Source: Epiperipatus broadwayi (taxonomy: Eukaryota; Onychophora; Udeonychophora; Euonychophora; Peripatidae). Taken from it: a DNA stretch of 64,000 nt. A model generated the notes under the pieces. It saw nothing but the letters and a program-made list of their open reading frames with translations. It was not told where the DNA came from and did no database searches. Positions 25,331 to 37,149 of the stretch are shown here, one piece after another (the first letter of the stretch is position 1; each line of letters opens with the position of its first letter). The stretch lies in assembly GCA_028023455.1 (NCBI GenBank), contig JAQFVV010012506.1, positions 2,038,714 to 2,102,713 on the forward strand, written 5' to 3'. The position numbers and the translations under genes were made by a program.

Positions 25331-25529
25331 TTGTTATGAAACAAACATTTTTAAAAACAAAATGAAAAACTGTATATCATCGCCAACTCTTTCTGATAAA
25401 ATTGACAAGATAGAAATCTAATAAATGCTATTTTTTCACTATAACCCTATGAAAAATTGTTGAAAAGATGGTCTGAAAGGGTCTATTTAATTCAATATAT
25501 GTATACAATATTTTTTACTTATTTAAATT

Positions 25530-25870
25530 GAGCGTTCCATCATCAGATTTTCAATTGGTTGGACAGTTGAAGAGTTGGAGTGTGGAGTACATTGAAGCCT
25601 GTCCATTAAAGTAGGAGGGTTTGCTATCTTAATATATATCTGAGCACTATATGTGTAGAGATGGTAATCTGGACCAACTGATGATTGCTGGTTTAGCATG
25701 AAATAACTATATTGGTGATTAGTTATCTTTTCGACATATGTGTGTTCAGGTGTATCAGTGTTATGAGATAGTGTGGAGAGTGGTGGGTCATATGAAAGTC
25801 TGTGCTCATACCCTGTCTATTACATATATAGACACAGGTGTATATATAAGCCTGTGTATTTCATCTATTA
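25530..25870 (+). repeat. Family B unit with intact hammerhead (B1)
   Basis: First of two direct repeats. The hammerhead spans 25666-25720: AATC, TGG, ACCAA, CTGATGA, TTGCTGGTTTAGCAT, GAA, ATA AC TAT, A, TTGGT, GATT. Stem I is ACCAA/TTGGT with outer AATC/GATT; stem II is TGCT/AGCA; stem III is ATA/TAT with H17 = A. All invariant core bases are present. Further downstream (25761-25825) is a tRNA-like stretch, better preserved in other copies. No coding sequence. Confidence 0.8.
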
Positions 25871-25996
25871 CATACTAGAGATGTCTGCCTATCCCTTGTA
25901 TATGTATTTAATGGATTATGTCCTGTACATGAGAGGTCAGATTGACCTTTAGGTCAACATGGGTGTGACAATAATCTCGGCCTAAGGGTGGCCTTT
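25871..25996 (+). repeat. Spacer between tandem family B units
   Basis: It contains aggtcagattgaccttt, aggtcaacatg and gtgtgacaataatctcggc. Related sequence sits at the centre of the inverted pair at 51.4 kb and beside the unit at 41.17 kb, so it belongs to the element and is not host DNA. Confidence 0.65.
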
Positions 25997-26345
25997 GAGC
26001 ATTCCATCATCAGATTTTCAATTGGATGGACAGTTGAAGAGTTGGAGTGTGGAGTACATTGAAGCTTGTCGATTAAAGTAGGAGGATTTGCTATCTTAAT
26101 ATATATCTGAGCACTTGTAGCATATATGTGTAGAGATGGTAATCTGGACCAACTGATGATTGCTGGTTTAGCATGAAATACTTATATTGGTGATTATTAA
26201 TCTTTTCGACATATGTGTGTTCAGGTGTATCAATGTTATGAGATAGTGTGGAGAGTGGTGGGTCATGTGAAAGTCTGTGCTCATACCCTGTCTATTACAT
26301 ATATAGACACAGGTATATATATAAGCCTGTGTATTTCATCTATTA
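25997..26345 (+). repeat. Family B unit with intact hammerhead (B2)
   Basis: Direct repeat of 25530-25870 with few differences. The hammerhead at 26141-26195 has all core bases; stem III reads ATA CT TAT, so the loop differs from B1 while the stem is kept. The tandem arrangement with a spacer resembles the terminal-repeat layout of Penelope-like elements. Confidence 0.8.
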
Positions 26346-27036
26346 TTTAAATTATAAATTTTACTTTTAAAACTTCCACATCTTTAGATTACTCTACATA
26401 AACATTAAATTACTTAATTTATGATTAAGCTACTTTAATTTTAAAGATTTAAATATATCTTATAAATAAATCTATACACAAACTTGTACTCAGAGTCAAG
26501 CGGAATAAGTTTTGTGCCCAAAATGGATCCAAAATATAAGTGAACTTTATGGGGTGGGTACTCTTAAAAAAATTGTATAGACTAAAAAATAAAAAATACT
26601 CAGGGAGCTATAAAAATGTGCCTACACCATTAATTTTAAATGTTATTTATTTATTTATAGCAACCTAACTAAAATAAATATTAACATTAATTATTTATAT
26701 CTTTGGGAAAGAATAAAAAAGTAATATAATATTGAATAAGCATACATATATGTTTAATAATATCCTATGAGCTTTAAACTTAGAAATATATCCCTCACTT
26801 TTTAAAAATTATTTTATGTTTAATATAATTTTCAGGTAAATATCAGTTGTATATGTTAATAAGAGTTAGTTATTTGTACTTATAAAGAATCTCTCTCTGA
26901 ACACAATAACTTTAGGATATAAACTTTAATAAATAAGTATCCGAAAAGTATACTAACAATGCATCAGCAACAATATTTTATGGTATTTTATTTTAATAAT
27001 TTATCATTTCTAAATTTTTGTATATTACAGATTAAT

Positions 27037-27608
27037 GAGAAATTCGGTACTGTGGTATTAGAGCTGCAACATAAAAAATTATAATCGTTTAATCATTAAA
27101 TAAATAAATCAAAAACATATTCATCAGTTGGTCCAGATTACCATCTCCACACATATATACAATTAATACTCAGCTTTATATTAAGATAACCAATATTCAT
27201 ACTTTAATGAGTGCTGGTTTAGCACGAAATATCTTGGTGATTATTTATCTTTTCAACATGTGTGTGATCAGGTGAGTCAGCAATATAAGATGGCACTGAG
27301 AGTTGTAGGTCATGTGAAAGACAGTTCGAATTCCGCATATATTACATATATAAATGCAGGTGTAAGGCTGTACAATGTATTAAAATAGATTATACAGAAC
27401 GTGCACGTGCAAACACACACTCAATTTGATTTAAACACGTATTTTAACTAATCTTCACATTAATGCTTTTCGTATTTTTTTTTGTTAAATTGTTTTTTTT
27501 TTTTAATGTAGATTTTAAATATGTTTTTTATTTAATAACCTAATTAATGTAATGATTAAACGATTATAATTCATGTCGCAGCTCTAATATCATAGTACCA
27601 GAAATTCT
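27037..27608. repeat. Inverted-repeat element enclosing a family B/A unit
   Basis: The arms 27037-27098 and 27551-27608 are inverted copies (gagaaattcggtactgtggt... against ...agtaccagaaattc). Within the arms the sequence TAGAGCTGCAACAT resembles the termini of some hAT-type MITEs, but the repeat extends past it on both sides and no target-site duplication is clear. The enclosed DNA carries the rearranged hammerhead unit described in the next entry. Confidence 0.55.
27119..27360 (+). repeat. Rearranged family A/B unit with split hammerhead
   Basis: On the minus strand 27121-27210 carries the 5' half of a family B unit, ending in AATCTGGACCAACTGATGA at 27121-27139. On the plus strand 27207-27243 carries the 3' half: GAGTGCTGGTTTAGCAC, GAAAT, ATC, TTGGTGATT. 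The ribozyme is therefore cut in two, with the first half inverted. Downstream to about 27360 the sequence follows the family B unit on the plus strand. Confidence 0.65.
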
Positions 27609-27619
27609 TTATTTTATAG

Positions 27620-30600
27620 TTAAGAAAAAAAAAGGATTTCTTGGACAATTTTAATTATAATCTTATTAATCTATACTTTTTTTTATTAACAGATTATTAA
27701 AGAAAATTTTAAGAGTGAAGGAAAATTTTCATTTGGAGAATTGAGCAATTTTTGAAAAAAAAAGAAGGGAGATTATTTTTTATATTAAAAATTCGTAAAA
27801 TAATTTGCAAAAATTTTATTTAGACATTTTTATTTTACTAATTTAATAATAAAAAAAAAAAGGTTTCTTTTTTGGACCTATCTCAATTCAGTGCCTGAGG
27901 CATTTGATTCCCCATTTCATTCTTGGAATCAGTTCTGCTTATACTCTTTTTTTTATTCAAGCATACTATTAAACTATGTTTTTAATTTAATTCATTGTTA
28001 ATGATTAATTTAAATGAATAAATTTGAATAATATATAGAACTTTTTTATTGTTCATCATTAGGACTGATATTGTTTACAATTTAATCTAAATATTCTAGT
28101 TTTTTTTCTTCATCATTTTAAAATAATTGTCTTTGATTTTTGATGAATATTGTTAAACTAATTTAAAATTATACAAACATCAATATCTTTTATTTTTGAG
28201 CGCACTTGAATGTAATTATGTAAATCAGTTTTAATTATTTTTTTTTTCTAAAATTAAAAGTGATTTTCTGTGGCTTTGTTTACCATATTATAAAGCAAAT
28301 GCTTTGTTTTATCTATAGGCATTTACTTAGCAATTGAATTAGCTTATCATTTCCATAGATAAAAACATGATTATTGGTTACTGGACGTTTTGATGAAAGT
28401 TAATAAGTAAAACTTCATTATATAAGTTATACCATTCATCTAAAAAACTATTGCCTAAATAGATATTACATTTTTAATATTGCCTTAAATCTATATGTAA
28501 TAATTATACATACTAATTATTATAAAGTTAGTAATATTATAATAGTGATTATATTATTAAGTTCTATGTTCAAAAGCAATAATATTTTGCATTATGCAGG
28601 GTTTTTTGTGACTTTAAATTCGAAATTCTAGAATTTATTATGTTGAGAATTGGAAAAAGAGATGGTAAATCACTAATAACCATCAAATATTTTCTTAGTG
28701 TTCAAATTTAGTAACCTCAACTTATCTTCAGACAGGGAGTTTGAAATAAATATATTACATGTTAGAAATCAAAAATAAATTTATTTTAGTGAAACATATT
28801 TATATTGCCTTAACAGTAAGAATTTATAATAATATCAGCAGTTTATTAGTTGACCAATTATATAAACTTTTGAGACATATAATCTATAGATATAGGAAAC
28901 AATAGTCAAATTGTGTTAACACATTGCTCTTAAGATTTATTTCTAGAAAATATTCAATTTTTATAATTGCTATTTAATTACATAGTGTAAATCAATTCTA
29001 ATCTGAGTGTTAAATACATTAATTATCAAAGAGTACTCCTGAAGTTATCTTTACATTACTTTAAACTGAAAATGATTGAGCTTTTGAGAAAGTCATATTG
29101 TTATTAATATTCAAGCAGTTAATACATCACTACAGTTAGTTCACACTCTGGAATATATTGCAAATTTATAGTTATTAAATATGAATATCTATCATTTATA
29201 GAAATAAATAATCTAATGATTTATAACTCAAAAGTTTTTAAATAATTTGAGCATAGGAAATGACAGGAATTTTGTGGGAATGATTAATTTCTTTTCAAGT
29301 CTATAAATGTTTTCAGAATTACAACAATTACAACTCATCAGTTAAAGTCACACATTAAAATACATTAACATTATACAATATAGTTATGGTTCCATAAGTC
29401 ATAAAAAAGCCATTTTCATTGTTTCTAGATCATTGTTCTTTTAATATATATATATATATATGAGTGAGATATCATCATTCTAACAATCATGACAATTCTT
29501 CATAATATACTATGTATATAATATTATTGCAAACCAATATAATTTTTGGTAGATATTATTATAAAGGTATCTATCTATATGCCTTGAAGATTATCCACTG
29601 TTCTTTTATAATCAATCTTCTTAGCAGTCTAAACACTTCTAATGAATGAGATTTATAATAATAAAAATAAATAATTATAACCAGATAAGTTCTGTCCCAA
29701 GTAAAATGTTAAATGTAATATAGTAAATTATCATCTCGCTCATTTCATTGTGATCCAAGGTATTTTCAAATCATTATCTGGTATTGTAATTTAAAAGTAT
29801 TAACATTTTCATTATCTTTATTCTTTGATCTCTAAATTTATACCCAAAGATCATCATAGCAAAAAAAATAACTTGATAATGAAGGTATAGAAGTTTCCCA
29901 CAATGTATATATTTCTGATTCCTTAATCAAAAAAAAATATTGCTCATTAATAATAATCAGAATTATAGTAAACGTTTTAAAATAGAATGACATATCTTAG
30001 TAAATAAAAAAATATTCACTCTACTGTGTTTGTAAAATTGTTTATGAAGCTATTGAAGTTGGAAAAACAATGTGACAATATGCAGTTCTAGTTAAAAAAT
30101 TATTTTTACTTTTATAAGGAGATATAAACCTTCTTATCAATTCTTCCAAATCTAATAAATTTATATTTCTGAAAAAACATTTTCATTAAAAATCTTGTTG
30201 TAATTATTCAGATGTTCCTTGGTCCTTACCATTATTTAACATGCATCAGTCATAATGTCTCTTGTTTCTCTGAACAATTTAATCTGCAATGAATGATGTT
30301 TAGCATATCCTTATACTGACTGGTATAAAAGATATTATATAATAGTTTTCAGTCTGTCAAAACTCTTTTCTTTGGTATAGGAATATAAAGTCATTTTTGT
30401 CCTATCTGTAGTTTATTTTCCAAATGAATTAGCATAAATTTCAGAACTTTTCTTTATTTTTTTGCTAGATGATTGTAAAAAATGTGTCTCCTGCTTTCAA
30501 TTGCAATGAAATTGCTTTTATTTTTTATTTCAAAATAATCTGCCTTTATTTCTTTATTTCTGAGGATTATTCTATATACTGATTTTATGTGTTCTTATAG

Positions 30601-31495
30601 ATGACTTTGCTTTAAAACTTGTTTATATATTTTCCTGCTTTTTAACTGATTTGTCATGATCTGTCTATTTTCACCAAATCTATTCAAGACTGATTCTGTT
30701 TCATGTCTTATGAAATACAAATATTATTTTCTCAATTTTATTTCAATTTCAGTACATTCACACATTACTCTTTATTTTTTTAAGTAGTTTTTTAAAATAT
30801 CTTCTCAGTTCTTTCAATAGATTTTTATACTTTTTTTTTACTTTTGGAATTTTGTTATATAATTATTATTATATCATCATATATCCATTTTAATTTTTAT
30901 AATGTTATACCAAAGTTAAATATTTCTCACATTTATATATAATTATTTATTTTTATAATTATTTACAATTTATTCATATATAGTTATTTATTTTTATCTA
31001 CAATTGATTTATATTGCCATAATGTACATAAAAGATTTTAAAATATTTTTTGATATTATTCCTGTTAGTATTAAGAATGATTGCAAAAGAAGTTCACTCA
31101 CTGTTAAGTGGGAAAAAAAGCCTTTGATTTTTTTTTCAAGACGTTAAAGAATTAAGCAAAGTAATTTCCGAATATTCAATCCATGTATTTCTGTCACTGC
31201 AACTGTTATTATTATCATCCAGTTATTCATATGATAAAGTAATTCATCAACATGCATCAGTCATTGTGGTGAGTTTACTGTTTTTTCTAACTTCTGAGTT
31301 TATGATGAATAATTACATGGCTTTCCTTCTCAATTATCTAACTTCTCAAGGAAAATATCAATTGTATTTTTTGAAGGTAATATAGTATGTGTGTGGGAAT
31401 AACTTTTTAAATATATATTTACAATCGTGATATACAAAACATATTTTGAGAAAGCTGTCAAGGGACTGGCTCATGATTGAAAACAGAATATCCTG
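27620..31495. other. AT-rich DNA without recognised features
   Basis: Only short A/T tracts and (TA)n near 29442 are seen. A less AT-rich patch at 27870-27945 could be an old repeat that I cannot name. Confidence 0.5.
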
Positions 31496-31499
31496 ATCA

Positions 31500-31990
31500 A
31501 AACAGGCAAAACTCACTATAAATATTGCCACACACAGCAAGCTAGAGTAATCAATGGATGCCAGAAGGCTTGTGCATAAAATTCACATCTAGTGCCTACT
31601 CATCAAATATCTCCAGACTAGTTTCTGGCTTGTGGCCTTTGTCAGTGAGGAGCCTTGGATCTGAGAGCACTGCATCTAGATCTTAGGATCTAATGCAACC
31701 TTCCAGCAGCCACCTTTTATCTCTTCTTAACTACAAAACTATGAGTTTTAAATTGAAAACACTTTAATATTTTAAATCCAAGCTCATTAGCTTATATAGT
31801 CTCATAGGTCTGTTCACAGTTTAGTATTCATTTATTTTGCTATCTTTGGTTTTTTAATAACCATAGCCACCACTATCCTATTAGGCAGGAATAAACATCA
31901 CATGATCACCATTTCTTATGCTTCCTTATAACTGTTGTTAAAACAGGAAAAACTCATTATATGTATTGCCATGTAATGTTTATTGGCTTA
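31500..31990 (-). repeat. Family C unit, minus orientation (C1)
   Basis: Left half of an inverted pair. The hammerhead region on minus at 31602-31660 reads ATCCAAGG, CTCCTCA, CTGACAA, AGGCCACAAGCCA, GAAAC, TAGTC, TGGAGATATTTGAT. G8 is A, so this copy is likely inactive. Near 31880-31990 the end of one unit (gatcatgtgatgtttatt on minus) runs into the start of the next (tgcctaataggata), a tandem junction. Confidence 0.7.
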
Positions 31991-32455
31991 AAATCAATCC
32001 TACCTAATAGGATAGTGGTGGCTATAGTTATTAAAGAACCAAAGACATCAAAATATATGGGTACTGAACTGAGTTCAGACCTATATGACTATATAAACTA
32101 ATGAGCTTGGATTGAAAATATTAAGATGTTTTTAATTTAAGCCTCATAGTTTTGTAGTTAAGTAGAGATAAAAGGTGGCTGCTGGATGGTTGCATTAGAT
32201 CCTAAGATCTAGATGCAGTGCTTTCAGATCCAAGGCTCCTCACTGATGAAGGCCACAAGCCAGAAACTAGTCTGAGGATATTGGATGAGTAGGCACTAGA
32301 TGGGGATTTTATGCACAAGCCTTCTGGCATCCACTGATTATTTTAGCTTGCTGTGTGTGGCAATGAGGTTTGCCTGTTTAACAACAGTTATAAGCAAGCA
32401 TAAGAAATGGTGATCATGTGATGTTTATTGGCTTAATATCCTAATTGTTATTTTG
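31977..32455 (+). repeat. Family C unit with intact hammerhead (C2)
   Basis: The right half of the pair is about 440 bp from tacctaatagg to gttattggcttaa-type sequence. The hammerhead at 32228-32286 has ATCCAA/TTGGAT outer stem I, a perfect TCCTCA/TGAGGA inner stem I, CTGATGA, GGC/GCC stem II, GAAA, an ACTAGT stem III and C17. Every invariant core base is present. An RTE fragment on the same strand follows at once. Confidence 0.8.
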
Positions 32456-33330
32456 GAATGACATTTGATGACAATCTTTTATTTAGGTACCAAGTAAAGG
32501 AAAATATGTAAATTGATAGAAAATAGGATATTGTTAGTCTTCATGAAATTAGAATAAAAAGTGAAGAGATAATCGATTTAAAAAAATGGAGATGTAATTT
32601 ATTCTAAAAATACAAATATTGAAAATACATAGGATATAGAATTTATTATAAATAAAAGTTAAAAAAATTAAACAGTGCAAGATTTGAAGTTGTCAAATGC
32701 AGATAATTCATATTTGTGCTATAACAAGTTCTCATTTTGATGAAGAATTTGATTTTTATATGAATGTATAGAATATTTTAAATACTATCAAATATTATTT
32801 TAAAACTATCATAGAATAATTTAATACTAGAATTGGTAAATAATTGTAATATGAGTGTTGTGAGTAAATTTATATAGTAGCAGAAATGAGAGAAGGCACT
32901 TATTTATGGAGTTTGCAGAAAATAAACTACTTTTACATTATGAATTTTTTATAAAAAAAAAATGCTATGTGGAAATGGATATGATATGTATTTTAAGATT
33001 ATAATGTTTTTCTTAGATTCAACACAAGAAGTGATAATTGATCAGCAAGATGTAAGATACATATTAATGTAAAACAAAAAAACTGAATACTATTTAAAAA
33101 GTCAGATAAATTAAAACCTGCAAATCATTTTAAACATTAGTAAACTTTAAAGGTGGTTTGGACTTGTCTGAAATCAGTAAGAAGATAATTGATGCTCTAT
33201 TAAGAACAGCATCAAAGATAGTTGATGCAAAAAAGCAGCAATTTATCAGTAAATTTTCTACTGGGACAAGATAATATATGAAAAAAAAAGAAGAAAGAAT
33301 ATGAAATCTTTTCATATAATCCATTAAAAG
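32456..33330 (+). pseudogene. RTE-type LINE fragment (endonuclease and linker)
   Basis: A decayed piece of an RTE/BovB-clade retrotransposon. Readable segments are DIVSLHEIRIKSEEIIDLKK (endonuclease N-terminal part, about 32530-32585) and, near 33170-33265, IIDALLRTASKIVDAKKQQF followed by a KFSTGTR-like block, the linker between endonuclease and reverse transcriptase. The frame is broken in many places. The reverse transcriptase itself is absent. Closest relatives in the window are at 53.6, 57.2 and 34.4 kb. Confidence 0.65.
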
Positions 33331-33339
33331 AAATGGATA

Positions 33340-34080
33340 TCTTCAGCTTTGTTTTTTATATTTATGACGGCAGTATTTGGAATAATTTACAGACAATTTT
33401 ATAAAGCAGACATCAAGATAAAAATAATTAATAGTAGATATTTAATATGAACTGATTAAAAGCAAAAATAAAAATTTCATATTTTGGGGGTTTTTAGTAT
33501 TCCGATCTACAGAACATTAAATATTTCACATTCTATAAAAACTTTGGACTAGTAATTAATGTTCAATCCCCTCCCTCTCATTATTTAATGAGTCATTGAT
33601 CAAAAATAATCTTTTTGGATTGGATGATTATTAATGGTATAAAGAGTTACTAAGTCAACACACGATCTTCTGTTAAATAAATTGAGATTTTTCAACACTT
33701 TATATTTCATATATATATATCGAGGTATAAATATAATAAAGATAATTAATTAAACTACACAGAAGTGTACTAATGTGTAATTTTATAATAATCATATTGA
33801 TAAGTACGGTTCATTGAATTTTATACTTGTAACAATTATAAAGTTATATATTTATACACTTTAACTTAATTAACTACATTTATTACATATATTTATATTT
33901 ATGTATGTGGATAGGAATATCATTTACAATAGAATATAATAAATTATGCAGTATATGAGTAATTTTTTTGTCTTCTTATTAATATATAAATATAATACAA
34001 ACAAGCATAAATGTGAATAATATATATATATATATTAATATTTTTAACGGTTAATGTAGATGTAAATTAATTAGTAAATG
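33340..34080. other. AT-rich DNA without recognised features
   Basis: Contains (TA)n runs near 33710 and 34020. No coding similarity. Confidence 0.5.
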
Positions 34081-34099
34081 GGATGACTATTAAATATAG

Positions 34100-34290
34100 G
34101 AAGCTAAAGCCACGGCCATTACTGATGTGCAGCAACCAATCAGATGTGGTTCTGCAGGCTGAATAAAAACAATAGCAAAATTGTTCAAGTCTCGTTTTGT
34201 AGCTTGGACAGGTTTGCTATTATTATTATTCAGCCTGGCAAATCACGTCTGATTGGTTCTGCTCATCATTACACCTTGGCTGTGAATTTC
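34100..34290. repeat. Inverted-repeat element (MITE-like)
   Basis: The arms 34100-34180 and 34211-34290 are diverged inverted copies (aaccaatcagatgtggttctg against cgtctgattggttctgct), with a roughly 30-base loop. Both arms contain CCAATCAG. The element is richer in GC than its surroundings. I found no hammerhead core and no target-site duplication. Confidence 0.6.
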
Positions 34291-34439
34291 AATCATTCCA
34301 TTTATTAATTAATTTATGAATACATACATACATTTATATATATATAACATTTAAAATTATTATTGAAATAGTAACCAGAAAATACACTCTCACTTAGAAA
34401 TTCAACAATATATATAATAAAAGAGCACTGCTTTATTAT

Positions 34440-37140
34440 CATCATCAATCATTACCAATCCACTGCAGGTATCTGTCAAAGTTTAATCCATTTTTTTTTA
34501 TTTCTAGCCTGTCTTCTCCATATTACCCCTGCACACTTTCTTATTTCTTCCATCCATTTAACATGTGGTCTCTTTTTGGGTCTTTTATAATCTCTTGGAA
34601 TTCAGTTTAAAATTTCAATTGTCCACCTATTATCATCTCTTCTAGCAATATGTCCAGTCCAACTCCACTTCAGTCTTTAAATTCTTTCAATGGTATCAGT
34701 AATATCTGTCTGTTCTTTTACCCATGTATTGCATTTTCAATCTCTTCTTGCTGCTCCAAACACGCATCTCCCAAATTTTTTTGAATGATCTGAAGTCTCT
34801 GTATTGCTCTTTTGCTAAGTGTCTAAGTCTCAAATCCATAAGTAAGAATTAGTAAACCGTATTTATTTAAAAACCTACTTTTCAAACACATAGACATATT
34901 TCCTTTTAATATTAAATTGTTTGTACCAAAAGCACTCCAACCAAGTTTAATTCTATGATTAATTTCATATATTATGTTTACATCTGTAGTAATAATCTGA
35001 CTTCTTCTAAACTCATCATAATCAATCTTTATCTTCATCTTTTGAGAAAATTCATTGAACATTACTTTAATCTTTTTAACATTTACCTTTAGTCATACTT
35101 CCTTACTTTCATCTTATGACTCTTGCAACATTTTCTGAAGCTCTGAAGCAGTATTTGCAAAAACAACTACATCATCTGCAAAATTTAAATGACTTAAATA
35201 ATCTCTATTTATTTTATTCCTTTAGATCACCATTTTAATTCACAAAATACTTCTTGCAATACTGCTATAAAAAGTTTTGGAAATATGGAGTCATTCTGTC
35301 TCACATCCCTCTCAATGTTAACCTTCCTAGTATCATTATGTAATCTAATTGTTGTTGTTGCATTTTTATAAATATTCTTTAGAATATGACAATATCCTAG
35401 ATCTATACCTTGATGATCCAATGCTTTAATCATGAAAGAAATGCTTATAGAATCAAATACCATTTCATAATCTACAAGTCAAAAGCATAATGCAACTCAT
35501 ATTCATTGCTACTTTCTATAACTTCTCTTAATATGTGGATGTGATCTACTGTATTAAAACCACTTTTAAATCCAGCTTGTTGTTTTGGTTGGTTAAAATC
35601 CAGAGTTCACTATAGATGAGTTGTAATTATTTTGATAAAAATGTTGTATAAAAGTGATAAAAAACTGATAGGTCTGTATTTTATAATATCTTCTTTATCA
35701 CTTTTTAAAAATATTAATATTATTACTGAATTCTTTCAATCATATAGTACATCTTTATCATTTAGACTGCTAATATATAATTTTGCCAAAAAAAATTCTA
35801 TTTTTTCACCTGCTTCTTTTAAGATATCAATTATAATATCGTCATTACTTGGAACTTTTTACGTCTTCATAAATTTAATTGTATGTCTCACTTTTTCATT
35901 TAAAACCCTGGGCAATTCAGAAGATATAATAATTGAATGAGGTACTTATTTTTTATTACTATATAATTCTTGATAGAACTCTTCTACCCATTTCATGTTA
36001 TCTATCTTTTTAATAATAGTTATCTTTTTTTATTATTGCAGATATTAGTTTTTTACCAATACAAAAATGTTGTTTTACTCTCTTGAGATTTTTATTCTCT
36101 TCTACAGCTTTCCTTGATCGTTCCAATTATATTTTTCTATATTATTATCAACTCCTTTTTCATTTTACAAAATTTGAGAAATTCAATCCTTCTTAATGCA
36201 TCATTTTTATATATCTTCATATCCCTTCTTTTTTTCATAAATTCTTTAGTCTCAGTAGAAATTTTATTGATCGATTGCTTCTTTTTTCTACCAACTATCT
36301 TTGTTGCAGTTTCAAAAATGTATCAATTATTTTTCTATTAATTTCAATCAAATCTGTTGTGAATTCTAATTTAAATTCTTTGGAATATTTCTGAAGATTA
36401 GGAATATCAACTGTAAATATTGATTTTTTAAATTATTTTTGTCTCTCTAATTTTGCATTAACATGTATCTTACATCTCATTAATCAATGATCACTTCCTG
36501 TGTTGAATTTATTAAGAACATTACAATCTTTAAATATGTATTTTCTGTTAGTCAAAATAAATCCAAATCTGCTGTACCTTAATTTGATGCTCACATGTCC
36601 ATTTTATTTTAACATTTTTTTTAAAAAAATAATTCATAATATGTTTTTTTTTTTCTGCAAACCCCACAAGTCTATATTGTCTCTCATTTCTATTACCATA
36701 ATCAAATTTACCTACAGCACTTTCATCTTTCATTTGTTCATCAATTCTTGCATTAAAGTCTCCCATAACAATTTTAAAATGTTGTTTTGTCTAATCAAAA
36801 ACTTTTTGTACATCCATATAAAATATTCTATTGCTTTATCATCATGAGGGCATAAGCCTAAATTATCTGCATTTGGTATTTGCTATTAAGCTGAATAACT
36901 AATCTTGCCACTCTGTCTGATATGCCATGAATCTCCATAATGTTGTTCTTCCACTTTTTATTTATAATAAATCCTATTCAACTTATACTTCCAATATTTG
37001 TGCCTTTGTAGGAGAGTACATATTCATGTTTTCACTTTTTTTAAAAAAACTTTACAAAGTCCAGTAATGTTCCATTTGATATGAGACAATTCTTCCAATT
37101 CTTGCAATCTTCTTTTACTTAATGCTGTTCTTAAATCTTC
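34440..37140 (-). pseudogene. RTE/BovB-type LINE, nearly complete, dead
   Basis: Minus-strand non-LTR retrotransposon encoding endonuclease then reverse transcriptase. In order: RRLQELEELSHIKWNITGL (about 37120-37060, endonuclease start), MGDFNARI then NRNERQYRLVGFAEKKK (36766-36640), the linker, FDSISI with the motif A Asp, LHNDTRKVNIERDVRQNDSI then PKLF (35400-35260; family RQGD reads RQND), and an intact FADDVVVFAN catalytic motif (FADD at 35171-35182). The tail follows: WKK..RLEIKKN to LQWIGND at about 34460. Stop codons lie throughout, for example two shortly after FADD. The 3' end carries ATGATTGATGATGATAA, a short-repeat tail typical of RTEs. About 2.7 kb, so little is missing at the 5' end. 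Confidence 0.85.
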
Positions 37141-37149
37141 TTATTTAAT

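Noticed and set aside
27055-27610. 8-bp target-site duplication beside the TAGAGCTGC termini
   Set aside because: The flanks are inverted copies of each other, not direct repeats, so the arms simply extend further.
34100-34290. Hammerhead core in the loop of the 34.1-kb palindrome
   Set aside because: The loop has no CUGANGA-like or GAAA-like pair in the right order on either strand.
35632-35940. A 102-codon plus-strand frame
   Set aside because: It lies antisense within the RTE reverse-transcriptase region and has AT-noise composition.
36500-36847. A 115-codon plus-strand frame rich in Phe, Leu and Ile
   Set aside because: It is antisense to the RTE endonuclease (MGDFNARI on minus).
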